DNA of 64,000 nt from Lotus japonicus (GCF_012489685.1 NC_080044.1:80834732-80898731), one strand, 5' to 3'; numbered from the stretch's first letter, positions 1 through 14,200 are shown. Made by a program: numbers and translations. Notes: generated by a model not told the origin, from the letters alone.

Positions 1-140
1 ATTCCCTTCATGGATCAGTTCATTATCAGCTGGTAAAAGCCTTGAATTTGTCTACATCCATGCTGCTAATTCTCCAGCAGATGTCTCAGTCGCCAAGTAC
101 TTATTGGCCTGAGAATGATCAAGTTGGTTTAACCGTTTAA
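1..140 (+). CDS. 3' end of an unidentified gene (partial)
   Basis: The window opens inside a coding exon. Two + strand frames stay open from the edge. The frame from base 3 runs 45 codons to TAA at 138-140 and ends WPENDQVGLTV. The frame from base 2 runs 36 codons to TGA at 110-112. I prefer the first because it reads as a helical, protein-like C-terminus (KALNLSTSMLLILQQM), but I do not recognise the family and cannot exclude the other frame. What follows looks like a 3' UTR: T-rich sequence with an AATAAA-type signal near 664. The other frame is the main uncertainty. The rest of the gene lies upstream of this window. Confidence 0.4.
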   Translation, partial: SLHGSVHYQLVKALNLSTSMLLILQQMSQSPSTYWPENDQVGLTV

Positions 141-1890
141 GTCACGAGGGAACGGTCCACTGGTGTGTGTAAGACTGTGTAGCCATACAAAATGTGCAGT
201 GCGAGAGGTTATTTTATCTTCCTTTTCCATTTCTGGTGTCAAATCTTCTTCTGCTCTTGTGTATTTTGCATTTCATTAGGTTAGATAAAAATAGGTAGAT
301 TATATAAGATGGAAGGACCGGGGCGGAAGGGAGTGAAGAGACAAGAAGGGAGTGCTCATCCTCTTTCTTCTCCAGTTTACAACTTATATACAGTGTGTGA
401 TACAAGACAGACAGTGACAGCAATTGCTGAGAGGTTTAAAAAAATGAACTTCTCAATATTTCAGAGAAGAGTCATCACTTGTATTTTTCAACAGCTTTGG
501 ATGTCTTTTCTGTGTGGTAATGTTGTAAGCTTTGCAGCATTTTGTACTCTGCAAATACCAGTTTGTGCTATATAGTATTATGTTTTCGTGCAATTTTGGA
601 ATCATTTCAAGTTTACGATTGCTGATTCAATGGTTGAAAACTTACCTGAATATGTGAGATACAATAAAAGGCTGATACGTGAACCTAAATTCGAACAATA
701 TCTAATTATCTATATTCTAGTGTAAAGGGAAATGTTTTTTTTTCCTGGTCCAAATCTAAAGGGTAATGTTAGATGGAATGCAAGAACCAAAGTCCCATTC
801 TCACAGCCCCCTAAAATGTGTCCAAAAATACTTGGGCTATGACTATGAGCCTATGAAAATGTTTTAATCACTCATTCCATCAATAGAAGGTCTTGTTGCT
901 CCTTTGAATTAGCCAACGTTCGCCTTTTTAAGGCTCGGTGTCTTATAGGGACTTGTGGGCTGGTATGACCGATTGAGGTCATGGGCTCAAGCTTAGGTCG
1001 TGAAGATTCAAGTCTATGGTGGAATGATGGATTACTCTTTCGCGTGACAAATCTATCAGGTTTCTCTCATAAAACAATATATTTTCAAAAACAATTGATC
1101 CGTCCTTGATGAATTTCTATACTCATTCATCCAAATCCTTTAATAAAATGAACATGCTATATTATGTGTTTATGATCATGACGGGTCGAGGAATGGTAAA
1201 ATCTTCCTAAAAATGGTCTAAAATTCAGGGGTTAGATTACATAGCATTATTGTTACTCTTTTGTTCTTAATAGAATCAAATTAGAAACCCAGTTACATTA
1301 TGACTTATGAGCCCTAATTTTGTTGATTTCAATTTTGACTAAATTGGACTTTCTTGATCATAAAATACTTGTAATTCCATCTCTATTCTGCATTAGAGAA
1401 GCCATGCTATTCACTTTGAACTTCAATTTATCTTAAGTGGGAAAAAAGCTTACACGTGACTCCAAATTAGAGGCTACAAAATTATGTTTTTGGCCGTGCT
1501 ATTTGGAACGAAAGAGTTATCACACAAAAAGTAATGTTACAATTTATCTTAATCTTAAGTTAGTATGAAAAATCATACAATGATGAGATGCAAATAAGAA
1601 ATTACAACCAATTAAAACCAGTTAATAATGTAGAACGAAAATCATTTAGTGTGGTGAAGAATTTTCAATTTTCCTTATATTTATAGCTAAATAAAATTAG
1701 TTGGTTCTATTGCCAAAGGGCTGAAGCAGAAAATGTTTTAGGAAATTTCCCTGGTTTATTTTTCTCCCTCAGAAGCTCTTTCCTTGGGTCCGAAGATTCG
1801 TTAGAAGCATTTATTTATGTGGATAGGTTATTCGCACTGAAGAAAGAAGCTCCCTCCTTCCGAAACTGAAGCGGTGAATTCAGACGCGAT
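141..1890. other. 3' UTR and intergenic region
   Basis: Bases 141 to about 700 are probably the 3' UTR of the preceding partial gene. The rest is AT-rich with no convincing gene. Around 917-950 is a motif (CGCCTTTTTAAGGCTCG) that recurs at 17562, so both are probably fragments of one dispersed repeat. From about 1750 the sequence becomes the promoter and 5' UTR of the LRR gene. A short run of near-perfect TCAAAG repeats lies at 1899-1930, just upstream of its start codon. Confidence 0.5.
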
Positions 1891-2002
1891 TCGAACCAAA
1901 TCAAAGTCAAAGTCAAAGTCAAACTCAAACAGTAGCATATCATCTTCATCTTAATTTGACAGAGATCAGAACAAGAGAGAGATTAGGGTTTGAAGGTGGA
2001 AG

Positions 2003-5000
2003 ATGATGAACAGCGAAAGCGGATTGATTAAGCTCTGCATCGATGCGGCGTGTGACAGCAAAGAAAGCATCGACAGATGGCGCCTACAGAAACGCTCTCT
2101 CGATCGCTTGCCTTCTCCTCTCGCCGACGCTCTCATCCGCCGCCTCCTCAGTCGCACTCTCCTCCGCCCCTCCCTCCTCCAGTAACTAACTAACTAACTA
2201 ACTTCTCACTCTTCCTCTGTTCCCCTCTGCCTTTTCCCTGTTTCTGAATGTGTATTCCTCTCCTTCAATTCTATGTTAGGGTTTTCAAACGCAGTGCCGA
2301 AGAGGTTGATCTGAGAGGCGAAAACCATGTCGATGCACAGTGGATGGCATATTTAGGAGCATTTCGCTACCTGCGCTACTTGAACGTTGCCGATTGCCAT
2401 CGAATCACCAATTCAGCTCTTTGGCCTCTCACAGGTGAAAACACTGCACTCATTCTATACAACAATTGTTAATTTCTTCCTGCTATTGCTTTCAATTTTA
2501 CCAGATTAGTGTGAAATTCTGATGCTTATTATTGAATTGGTTATTGTAGGAATGACTAGCTTGAAGGAGTTGGATCTCTCTAGATGCTCCAAGGTTGATG
2601 ATGGTGCAATTGACCATATTCTTTCAATTCCTAATTTGGAGAAGTTGCACATTTCAGAAACAAGTGTGACTGCCAAAGGGGTCAAGCTTCTCGCCTCTCT
2701 TGGGAACTTGTCTCATCTTGATTTGGGAGGCTTGCCTGTGGATGACATCACATTAACTTCGTTACAGGTGTTTACCTTTTCCTTTGATTTGACACTAGGG
2801 TTAGCAAGTAAGTGATAATCAATCTTGCGCCAACCAATGACTTAATCGATTTAGTTAAAAATTATCACATAAAGTACTATTTTCCATATAGTTGTATAAT
2901 TTCTTAGAAACTTGTAATGCAAGTTGAACATTATAATTAGGCGCAGTTCAACAGTCCTGGAGAGTATTTGAGTGAAGATGATCCATCTCTTGACCTAGGT
3001 TCCACTTTATCATCTATGTGGCTGACTGCTAGCATAGGAAAGCAATGTCTCCTTAAATGAGTAGATAGAATCTTAGGTGGAGAATCACCCATCATCCTTG
3101 TTTGTAACCCCATTAATTTAGCCGCATGTTATGCTGTTTGATACCTAATGTGGACTTTTGCGCACAGACCGGCTAAAATGACCTTGACTTGTGTACCTAG
3201 TTATTAACCACAATAAGCTGTAACTCAGGTCATGTCACCTGAACAGGACATATCCTTACAACGTTGTTCGCTACACCACTGACTTTTATTTCTAAGTAGG
3301 ACTTATGTGAAGATCACTGGCCATGTTCTGCATCTAAACTTAAAATAACATCTTGTCAAATTCAGTATTTGTTGCTTTCTTTCATTGCTAGTTAGTTATG
3401 GTTTCATATTTAACTGGGTTGGGTTTAGCACTGTTTTCCAAGTTGTCGGACTCTAACATAGTTTTGAGCAATCTATTTCACAGCATGCGCATTGAGAGAC
3501 ACATTTCTCAAGTGACTGGCTTGAATTCACTATTAGACATTCTTGTATTTTTTCAGTTACGGTCCAATGCATTGCAATTTCTCAAGTTATAGGAATGTTG
3601 ATATCTTTTTAATGTTCTTTATTCTCTCCTTTTAAACACCTCTTCTTAGGTGCTGAAGAAGCTACAATATATTGATCTCTGGGGTAGTGAAATATCAAAT
3701 GAAGGTGCTGTTGTTCTTAATCTATTTCCGAGGTTAACCCATCTAAATCTTGCTTGGACGAATGTGACAAAATTGCCTAATTTATCATCTCTTGAGTTCC
3801 TGAACATGAGTAATTGTACTATCGACTCTATACTTCAAGATGGCAAATCTCCGTTGGCAAAGCTTATTCTCTCTGGGACTACATTCCTGAATGAAGCTGA
3901 AGCCTTATTACATATAAATACAAATTTTCTGTCCTATCTGGATGTAGCCCACTCTGGCCTTCACAGATTCTTCTTCTTAAGTAAAATGAAAGTAATAGAA
4001 CATCTTAATCTCAGCTCGTGTATGAGCGATGATTCAGTTGAGATGGTCGCATGCATTGGTGGAAACTTGAAAAGTCTGAATCTGAGTTGTACTGCAGTCA
4101 GCTCTGCTGGACTAGGGGTTTTAGCTGGACATGTGCCCAATCTTGAAATTCTGTCTCTCTCTCAGACACCAGTGGATGATACTGCCATCCCATTTATAGG
4201 CATGATGCCTTCATTGAAGGTGGTTGACCTGAGCAAGACAAACATTACAGGTATTTCATTACTTACATAGTTATTACTATTCTGATGCATAAATTCATGA
4301 GGAGTACCTGCAGTTGCTGATATAGGTACTCATCTACTCAAAGTTCACTGTTTCTGCATCCATTAGTTGGGCCTTTCTTATGCTAGATCACTTGAAAACC
4401 TGTCTGTATGTGACAATTTTTCCTTTTGCATTTCTTTCCTTTTATTCAGGAAGAACAAGACATCTGTGCTTATGAACATTCTCATAAGATGCTTAAGATT
4501 CCTCCTCCTTCTGTTTCTAATTTTTTAAAATTTAACATTGATTTGTATGCAGATCTAGTTGATTTTGAAACCCTACTTAATTTTCCCGATTAAGAAATCT
4601 TATCTGTAATTAAACCAACTATTCAAATTTTCCTGTATGTCTTGCATGTATATGTATAGGGATAACAGCTCATTTGTGATTTGCCTGTTGTGTCTTGGTC
4701 TTTAGTTACCTTGTGGAATCAAGTGATTTTGTTGGATGTTTGCACAATAAATTTAAATACCTGTTTTCAGTCCTAAAAATCATGAAATATAGATTAATAA
4801 GAGGGTGTCTCACTGGTGAATGACAATCATTCATTCCATATCAAATTTTAGTTCTTTGACTTATTTGGTTCATAGTCTATATTCTAAGTGAGCTCTTGTG
4901 TGAAGGTGCGTGTTAGAAATATATCATAAATATGTCCTTCACCCAACAGCTTAAGCTTTTGGGATAATTGGTTCAGGACAGTTTCTAATTTCTCATCTTA

Positions 5001-5995
5001 GTCAATGACTTAAATAGCTGGTCACTTTATTTCTAACATTCGATTACAGATTTATTGACTAAGCATTTAATTGAAGTGCATTATTTCAATTTAACTAGTA
5101 AGTCATATTCTTATGCATTTGGGGTTCAAAACGTCTAAATGCTAATTTCATCAACTATCTCTTGTTTTGTTTGTACCTCTCCCTTTGTTGCTTGTAGTTT
5201 TAGTACTTCTTTAACCTTCCTATCTGTACTTTGGCCTCAGGTTTTTTGCCCCAGGGGGACAGGGACATCTCATTCTCTCTGACGGCTCTACAGGACCTTA
5301 AACAATTAGAAAGCTTGAATATGGAAGGCACACCAGTTGGGGGCTCAGCTTTGTACCCTTTATCAAGTTTCCAAGAGCTGAGATGCTTATCTCTTGAAAG
5401 TGCTTCACTCGCAGACATCACACTTTTCTATATATCATCAATTCCTAAGTTGACAAATCTTAGTATCTTGGATGCACTATTGACAAATTATGGGCTTGAT
5501 ATGTTTGAGGCTCCTGAAACTCTGAAATTGCTGGATATCAGAGGTTGTTGGCTCTTAACTAAAGACACTATATTGTCATTCTGCAGAAATTATCCACAAA
5601 TTGAAGTAAGGCATGAACTTCTTACTCTGCCTCCTTTCGAGGAAAATGCACTTCATTATTCCTCTCCATCTCAATCAACTTCAAGGACTCAGCAATCTGC
5701 CAAGAAGAAAGAGCATTCCTCTCCGTCTCAATTAACTTCAAGGACTATGCAAGCATCTAAGACGAAAGAGGGAATATCCATATCTCCGTGTTTTATAGGT
5801 AATTGCCAATCACCTTTCTATCTTTAAATTGCTAGTTTTTTTTGTTTCATCTAATTTTATTTTTTCATTTATTTTGACATAGATCAAAGGTTGAAGTATA
5901 GCAGAGATGAGTTACTCGCATTGCAATTTTCATCTTTACCTTTTGCATCCAGTAGTGAGAGTGACAATTCAATTTTTGAGAAGCAATTGGATTGA
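2003..5995 (+). CDS. Leucine-rich-repeat family protein (607 aa)
   Basis: Six coding exons join in phase: 2003-2181, 2280-2434, 2550-2767, 3650-4250, 5241-5798 and 5883-5995 (1824 nt, 607 aa). All introns are GT..AG. After a charged N-terminus (RWRLQKRSLDRLPSPLADAL), residues from about 75 to 480 carry irregular LRRs of the F-box/LRR (cysteine-containing) kind, such as LKELDLSRCSKVDDGAI, LTHLNLAWTNVTKLPNL and LKSLNLSCTAVSSAGL. The C-terminal tail is low complexity, with two similar SSPSQ-TSRT-KKE repeats. There is no signal peptide, membrane segment or kinase, so an intracellular scaffold is inferred, perhaps a substrate-binding LRR. No F-box is obvious. It resembles the Arabidopsis LRR family protein of the AT4G23840 type (from memory). 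Two adjacent ATGs open the frame at 2003 and 2006; the first is used. Confidence 0.88.
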
Positions 5996-6980
5996 ATGGA
6001 GCAATCTCTTTCCATATTCTCATTGTTTCTTTTCTTGTTTATTTCCTGATTATCATTGGTTATGCAATATTCTGTCGAGTAACCATGTAAGTGTCTCAAT
6101 TGGTGAGGTTGGCTACATGGATCACTTAATATCATAATTTCCTGTCATGCTTTAAGTTCAGAGTTGGACCAATTACCTCTGGTGTGTGTTTGGTTTCCAG
6201 TTTCGTTAATGTACAAGGGCGGCTTTTATCCAATCCTTCCCTTTACGTCCTTGAACTTTTTTGCATTAGAATGTTGCAGAACGCAGTTAGCCTCCTCTCC
6301 AACGTGTATCTAAACACGCCCTTATTCCTCTCTTAATTGTTTGATTTATGATTTTTCTTGTTTTCTATCTAATTCTAACTATTGAAGTGATCTGGTTCTT
6401 GTAAAATAAGAACATATTACTTTAATTTGATTTTATTTGAATTCAGATAATATTTACTCATACGGTAGAATGATATTATTTCTACTTATCCTGGATATAT
6501 GTGCATTCGGTTTCTTTGCAGTAAGGGGAACATGTATTTATTCATTATTATGAGAAAACAGCCTCAAAGATTAAGCCATCGTTTGGAACTAATGTATTTA
6601 TAGTTTTCTAGGTTTAGACATGACGAGAAAGATAAAATGTTTGAATATTTCCCAGGTAAATTTAACAATGTATCTTCTATTTATTCTCTCTTGTATCAGA
6701 AGATGAATATAACTTTCCATTGGATAACACTCTACTTCTATGGAGTTGGATCGCAGAGTGAAATTCGAGCGGCTTAGAATTCTATAAAGCTCTAGAGGTA
6801 TTGGCACTCAAAAAAAATGTTAAGCTAAGAGGGCAAATAGCCCAGTTTTTTTAAAAAAATATAAAAAGTTAAGCTATTTATAAAAATACTAGTTAAAAAT
6901 TTGACACTGTCAGTGGATCATTCTTTTTCTCAAAATAAATTTATGAGTTAATTTGTTATACTTGTGTGCAAGAGGGATAT
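5996..6980. other. LRR gene 3' UTR and intergenic sequence
   Basis: T-rich transcribed-looking sequence follows the LRR stop. No polyadenylation site could be fixed. Beyond about 6480 it is AT-rich with no gene seen. Confidence 0.4.
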
Positions 6981-6984
6981 TGAT

Positions 6985-7380
6985 CGTTTGCGACGGAAAC
7001 AGAATCCGTCACCAAATCCATGTCAACATTTTGCGACTGACGATAAGTTCGTCACGACTGCTTGTGATGGAAATTAAATTGGTCATGACTATATTGCAAC
7101 GGAGAGTAGATCCGTCACAAAACTAAATAAGCGAAATTGTGACGGACCGTAGTCCGTCACTATGTATTAGCACTGCGATAAATCCGTCACAAAGTCCTTG
7201 TAAACAAGGTAAGTTTAGCGACGGAAGACTAGGGAGGTCTGTCGCAAACTCCATCAACCATCATTGGACGAAAGTGTTTGTAAATCTGTGACGGAATTTC
7301 CCTATCTATGTTTCCGTCACTAATTCCGTATCAAACCAAGGATTGTGTGACGGATTCGTTTTCCATCGCAAACAACCCCA
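6985..7380. mobile_element. Hairpin-array remnant, probably CACTA-type transposon subterminal region
   Basis: About nine short imperfect palindromes follow each other, each built on RYGACGGA on one side and TCCGTCRC on the other (for example at 6990-7010, 7100-7117, 7138-7160 and 7345-7370). Dense, short, alternately oriented motifs of this kind are typical of the subterminal regions of plant CACTA (En/Spm) elements, where the transposase binds. I see no CACTA terminus, 3-bp target duplication or transposase frame nearby, so this is a fragment or decayed element. The family assignment is inferred from motif style. Confidence 0.5.
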
Positions 7381-8230
7381 TGGTAAATTGTTTAGTTTTT
7401 TGCATTATTTAAAAAAAAACCCAAATAGCCTACATATAAGTAGTGATGGATGGAAAAAATAGATAAGGTGGACGAAAATTTAACACATTAAATAAAAATT
7501 ATTATTCTATTAATAAAAATTATTTTTTTTGGAGACCGACCGCTCTATTTTTTCCTACCAAGATCCGTTCTTGTGTCACATTTACATCTATTTTGTAATA
7601 AGTAGATGACCAATAACACATTTACATCTATTTTGTAATTACTATTAGAAATTTTTAGCACATTTTTCTCATTTTAACCATAGATATAGATATCCTCCAT
7701 TGAAGCAATCCTATTCAACGCAGGTGTGGTGAAAGTAAAAAATGCCCAAGAGTAATTTTTTTTAGCACTTAAATAACAATGATAGTTAATTTTTCACTTG
7801 GTGGAGTTAGTTAAATAAAATAATATGATTTCAAAAAAAATATAAATAAAATAATATCATTTAAGGAGAGTTTTTTTTTTTAATCTCAAATTGTAAAATA
7901 GAAATTCTATTAGGCTAGTGGGCTGTTAGTGGCTAAATGTTGAAAAAATAATACTTGTAAATACCTAATATGTTCGACTAAATTATATTGGCCCCCAATC
8001 ATATTTTGGCAGGTTCCACATTCACTTCTTTGTTTTTTTATAAGCGCTTTCACTTCTGTATGACTCATGAATTTCAACAAATAAGAGGTAATTTGTTAAA
8101 AAGATCATGACAAGGTGGAAATTTTCCATAATAAAATATTGTCATCTTTTGCAATGTATCAATAATCATCTACAATCACCAAAAGGACAGATAAGCTCCA
8201 ATCACATGCATAAGTCTCTCTAATCATATC
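7381..8230. other. AT-rich intergenic region between convergent genes
   Basis: No gene is visible. The stretch holds poly-A/T tracts and a short direct repeat of ACATTTACATCTATTTTGTAA near 7578 and 7619. It separates the 3' ends of the LRR gene (+) and the acyl-CoA synthetase gene (-). Confidence 0.4.
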
Positions 8231-11200
8231 TCAGGCACTTGGTTTATTTCCTGTCTTGTACATTTCATCAACGACATTCTGTGCACAAAAAGATTGTAGT
8301 CAGTTCTAAAATAATGACAAAAGCATCATAGTTCTGAATACAAGTAAATGGATTGACATTTTCTACATTTATTCCACTTTACTATCCATTTCTCTTCATA
8401 TCGAGCAAAATAAATCCAGAGAATTTGACAATTTATACCTGATAGTATTTAAGCAACTGGGGTCTCTTCTTCTTATACGTTGGTGTGATAAGGTCATGTT
8501 CCATGTCAAATGGAACCGGGTCAAGATGAACAGCTCTTATAAACTCAAAACCTTTCAACTGCAAAAACAATGACAGATCAAAAAAAGATTCAATTGATGT
8601 ATTCGTGCAACTTGCAAACACAAATATATAATATATAATATAACAAATTGCAGAAGTATTAAGTGATTTAAACTAAATAGGACCTTCTTTTCCTTAGCAA
8701 TCTTCGAGAGCTCTCCGAGTATGTAACTTTTTGCCCTAGAATCTTCACAGAGAGAGTTGAAGTCCCCGGTTATACCATTTTCCTCTGCCCAAAGCTCAAG
8801 TGCTTGCTTGGTGGGGTTAATAACAGCAACAAGGAAGGACTCAAAACTGCTTCCATAGATCCATATCTAGAACAGAAGGGGGAAAGTTAATAAAGCCTCA
8901 CAACATAAGCTTTGGTTCTTGACAGAAGCTAAAAGTAAAACTTCGACACATTTTTTGCACTGACTAAAACCTTTTGATATGATTTATAAATTTGTGTCAT
9001 AACAATTACAGTACAAATATATTTCTCAAGAATAGTATTAGCCTTAGCTTTTTACATGATTGATGATCATACTGAGATACATAATGCAAGCACTAATAGA
9101 CTTAGGACTACGACTAACATATAGGTAGATATGGTGATGGTGAAATTTTCTAGAAATAAAATGTGTGTACCACAAGTAACATCAATGCAATTTGAATATG
9201 TATAGGCATGTAATGAAAAAGTCCAATACTATATGCATACATAAAGATGCAATTGACCTCATTTGTTTCATGCTAATGGCACAACTTGAGTAAGTATATT
9301 TTTTTTTTGGAAAGCAACTTGAGTATGTATATGAAATACGACTGAACTTAAGTAGTTTGACTAACAATTTTTGCTATAAATATCCTTTCTTTGCTTTTTA
9401 TTAGCAAGATATAATCTTTACATATGGGTTGGGTAGGGGGAGGTCCAGAGATCGATTCCTGGCGGGTGCAATTTATCTTTCTGATGTACCAAAAAAAAAA
9501 AAAGAAATTACATTCATTATAGTAAGAGCTAAAAAACGATTGATAGGGTTTGCATGACATACAGATTCAATGGCCGACACTTGAACATAAATATTCTCCA
9601 GGTTTTCAACAGCAACATATTCTCCTTGTGAAAGCTTAAATATATTCTTCTTCCGATCAATAATTTTCATGGTTCCGTTAGGTTGCCATTCTCCAATATC
9701 GCCTGATTAATAGATCACGCATGAAATAAATATGGTCATCCCACCAATATAAAAACAGGATCACGATCCTCTCATATCTAAAAAAATTGACCATGTCATT
9801 TTTTAACATATAACCATTAATTTTATTTTATTCTTTTAATTATTACACACAAAAATCAATGTCGAGACTGTGAAACTTAACATGATTAAGCTTTTTTACA
9901 ATTGAGAGGATCTTTTTCCATAAAAACATGTATTATATATAACATTGGAAAACATAAATGAACAAACCTGTATGGAACCATCCATCAACCATAGCCTCTT
10001 TCATGAGGTCTTCACGTTTGTAGTACCCTGAAAACAGGGTACTTCCCCTTACACAGATTTCACCTCTCGGTGTGCTTGCAAGGGCATCATATCCCATTTC
10101 AGGAACAGATTCCAGGCACACATCCACATATGGTACAGGAGGGCCCACTGTACCAAGCATATTTGGTTCATTTGGCAATGAGACAAAGGTTCCAGCGCAG
10201 GTTTCAGTTAGACCTGTTTTCATTTGAACAAAAATTGAAGTCCGCGTTATAGTATCAGGGCTGAAATGAAATTCATATTCTAAACCATCACTTGCACTGA
10301 ACTCCTCTGAGATTTATCACTCTTGCACTGTCATCCCCTTCTAGTTTACGCAATCCACTGACCTCCTTCATACACCATTTAGAATAATAGAAGGATGCTG
10401 AGTGTTATGATGATTAATCTTAGGGGAAGTCAATGCAATAATGATAAACCTCACTGGACATCGTAGCAATTTGCCTTATTCTAAAAGTAGCATATGCATA
10501 TTATGGTTACAAAACTATTTGTGCAAAACTCAGGAGACAGCACATCAAAATAACTTCCATCTTTAGTCACAATTTAAAGTTTCAGTGTTGAGATCCACTT
10601 GGAAGGTATGAGACTTGGGTCCCACATCGGAAGTATGGGATTCTAATGTGGGGTTTATAAGACCTTGAGCTTTCCAACTACAATAGCTAGCTTTGTGGGT
10701 CTCTCAAGGTTTTATCAATTGGTATCTGAGTCTTTCACTATGTCACTCAACCGCAAACAAGCGAGGCGGGTGGTGACCCCTGCATTGCAGTCTTCGCAGG
10801 ACTAGTTAAAAGGGATAGTGGACAGCCAGCCCATGTAAGTGCCAGGTCTGCAGAGCATGGTGGGATGTTAAGATCCACTTGCAGGGTATGAGACTTGGGT
10901 CTCACATTAGAAGTATGAGATTCTAATGTGGCGTTAGCTTTTCTGGCATGACTCTCCCCAGGTTCTTACCCGTCAGTCAGACGTTATTAAATCAATATTA
11001 TTGAATACAAAAACCGAAGAAGAAAGTGATGGTATGGTGTGAATAGATAGTTCAAATTTGAACAAGAGCATACCAAATCCTTGTAGAATATGAGCACAAG
11101 TCACCACCCGCAGGAAACTTTCCACATGTTTGGAGAGAGGTGCTGCTCCAGACAAAATAATACGTACATTTCCCCCTAAAGCTTGTTTTACCTAATCAAG

Positions 11201-14200
11201 TTGCAAATATACTATAAGTACAATATTTTTTGTGATAGGTTCTACTCATACAAAGAAGGTAGTGAACGAATGAAACTACACCACCTTACTAAATACAATT
11301 TTGTCAAATAGTGGAGATGCTTCTCGATGTGTTTGCCCTCTCTTCATCATGTTATATGACTTGCTGCAAATTATTACACCATAAATATCAAAATAATGTT
11401 GTAATGCTCGGTGAAAGACAACAATAATTTTGATATGTAATAACAACGCCAATGATGATAATGGTGACTTAAATAGAAATTCTAATAAATATAAGTCATA
11501 CTTGTATCATATCTTATAGCGAAACCCTGACAAAGTTTGTTATGATTTGGTCAGGACTCAATAAATGATATATAAAAGCGCAACACTTACAATGTGTAGG
11601 CAAAATTGAACATTGTCTGTTTTACAAAGCCCCCTGAAGAAATCCTTTGTGTCAAACCTGTACAACAAATGAAAGTTTGAGAATTTTTAATGCATTGCCT
11701 TTTGTTTCTGGCGAGGAGAACAAAAACTATTCAAAAAAATGGATTAAGAGACAATGCGTTTAAGAAAAAGGTCACTTGAATGATTAAGAAATAAAGTATA
11801 TAGCACTTATGTTCTTCCTGAAATGATAATTTGGTCATCAACACCACATGGTGTTGGAAAGATAACAAAAGCTTAATTACCTGAGTGCACTCTATCAAGC
11901 ACACGGGGAACAGCAACAAAAATTGTTGGTTTTAGCTCTGCAATGTCTTCCAATAGCAATTTGACATCCTATAGGCATTGCATGCATAAATAGTGATCAT
12001 ATCATTATCAAATGCAAGGTTTGACTTTTATTGAGAAAAAACAAAATTGAAAGTACAATAATCACATCAAGCCTTCATTCAGTAATGAAAGATTTAACAC
12101 ATACCCCACGCCAAAAGCCTATTGAAGCACCATTCAATATCATTGCCTCCTCAATGACCCTATCAAAAATGTGTGCAAGAGGAAGGTATGATAGGTATAC
12201 ATCTTTCTCATTCAGCTGCAGACAGGAAAAAAATTTAGGAATGTTAGGAAACTCAACGATAAACATTCATTATCCTAAATCTAAAAATATTTGCAGAGCC
12301 TCCAGATTAGAGAAACAATATCCGCAAGTTGAATGGAAGGAAGTTATATTTTAGAATTCTTTGGGCATTCATGTACTAACAAGTAAGATCAAGGAGTAAG
12401 AGAAGAAAAGTAATTACTTGTTCATTACGACTCCCCAACACTGCATTAATCCCAGCTAAGATTGTAATAATGCTCTCATTTGATATCATTACTCCCTTGG
12501 GATCCCCTGTAGTTCCACTCGTATACATTATTGTACAAATGTCACTTCTCTTTTTAGTAGGAAGATCAAAACTCTGATTACGACCCTGCAAGAAACTTGA
12601 AAAACTTGAATGAGAATATGAAATATCCATAGAAACAAATAACTTTCCTCTAGTCATTTTTTAGTTGAGTGTTACCAAATAGTTACATATTTTAAACCGG
12701 AAAAAAGTCCTTATGTTGTCACTGCCATTGAAAGAAAACAACACTCACTAATCAATCAGGTCGATAGAGATAATAGTAAAAATCTGTGTTAAAAGTAATT
12801 GTGGATCCTGTCAAGTGATTGTAGAAAGAAAGACTGTGGTGTTAAATTTTACAGCTAATAGTAGAAAACAAGTTATAGTATGTCATGAATAACCCACCAC
12901 TTCTAAAAATTCATCCCATGAATATATTGTCAACCCAAACTTCTCAACTTCTTCCCTTTGTTCAGGAGTAACCTTTCCGAAGCTCACAAGTGCTACACGT
13001 ATAAAGAAATAGATAAATAGAGGTAATTGCTTCTTTCCATGAATATACTAAATTACATATTCAACGAAAGGAATGTGTAGAATTAGTGAAACTTACTCTT
13101 GAGATGCTTTGTTGCATTTGGAAATGTCTTGAATAGCTGAAATGTTAGAAATAAGTATACGATTAAGACTGACTATTTAGAGAAAATTGTCAAACACACT
13201 TTCTAATCCTTTCTAACACACTGTTATAGCATAGATGATTTCAATAGGTGAACCTCAGGAATCTTCTTTTCTTCCACAAATGCAATTGAGATCTCTGCAT
13301 GGCATATAATAAATTCAACAGCCCCAGCACCTAAGAAGACATATATAGGAGTGTGAAAACCAATCATAATTAACATCTTAAAATTAGATATTAAAATAAG
13401 AGTATTGCTTATTGACACGAAAGGTTAAGAGGCACGACATGCACACCTACATTTTTTATTTTTATTTTGGGCGTGATGAAGAGTTTGTTTTATTTTATCT
13501 TTTAGAAACATGATTTACTATCAATTGAACGTGCCGTGCTGTGTCGTCACCAAATGTGTCGTGCGATATAGCAATACTCTTAAAATAATAAGATGAAATA
13601 TATCAATGGTTAAGCACTAAAAAGAATCTAAGAACTCTTTGTACATTTTAGTTCAGAATGAATAATACAAGTGACTACTTCCTCTACATTCATTCTCAAT
13701 ATGCAACATTACCAAAATGCGTGTACACGTACCTAACGTATCATATAAAGGAACACAGTACAATCCATGAGCATTGCAGGCCTGCACTTATGTTGCAATA
13801 TGTTAAAAATTGAGAGGATAGAAGTTAGTTTAGCAACATCAAAAGTGGCTATCAGTATTAAAACAGAGATTCATAAATGAAGCAAAGTTTTTCTTTCTAA
13901 AATTGCTTTTCCTTCTTCTCTATTCAAAACAGATCATAAGAAAACTGAAACGTAAAATTAACAAAACAGTAAAAGTAGAAACAATAATGAATATACAAGA
14001 CAAATACATACAAAAAACCGAGATTTAAATACACCCCAAACATCCAAAGAACAGAGTAGAAAGAAACTATATGGAAAAAAAAAGACAACATAAAGGAAAG
14101 AAGTTCAAAATAAAATGTACCTCCATGCTCATAACCCATTCTGCGCAATTGGCACCATAAATACCACATTTTACTCCCTGTAATCCGACAAACTATTAAG

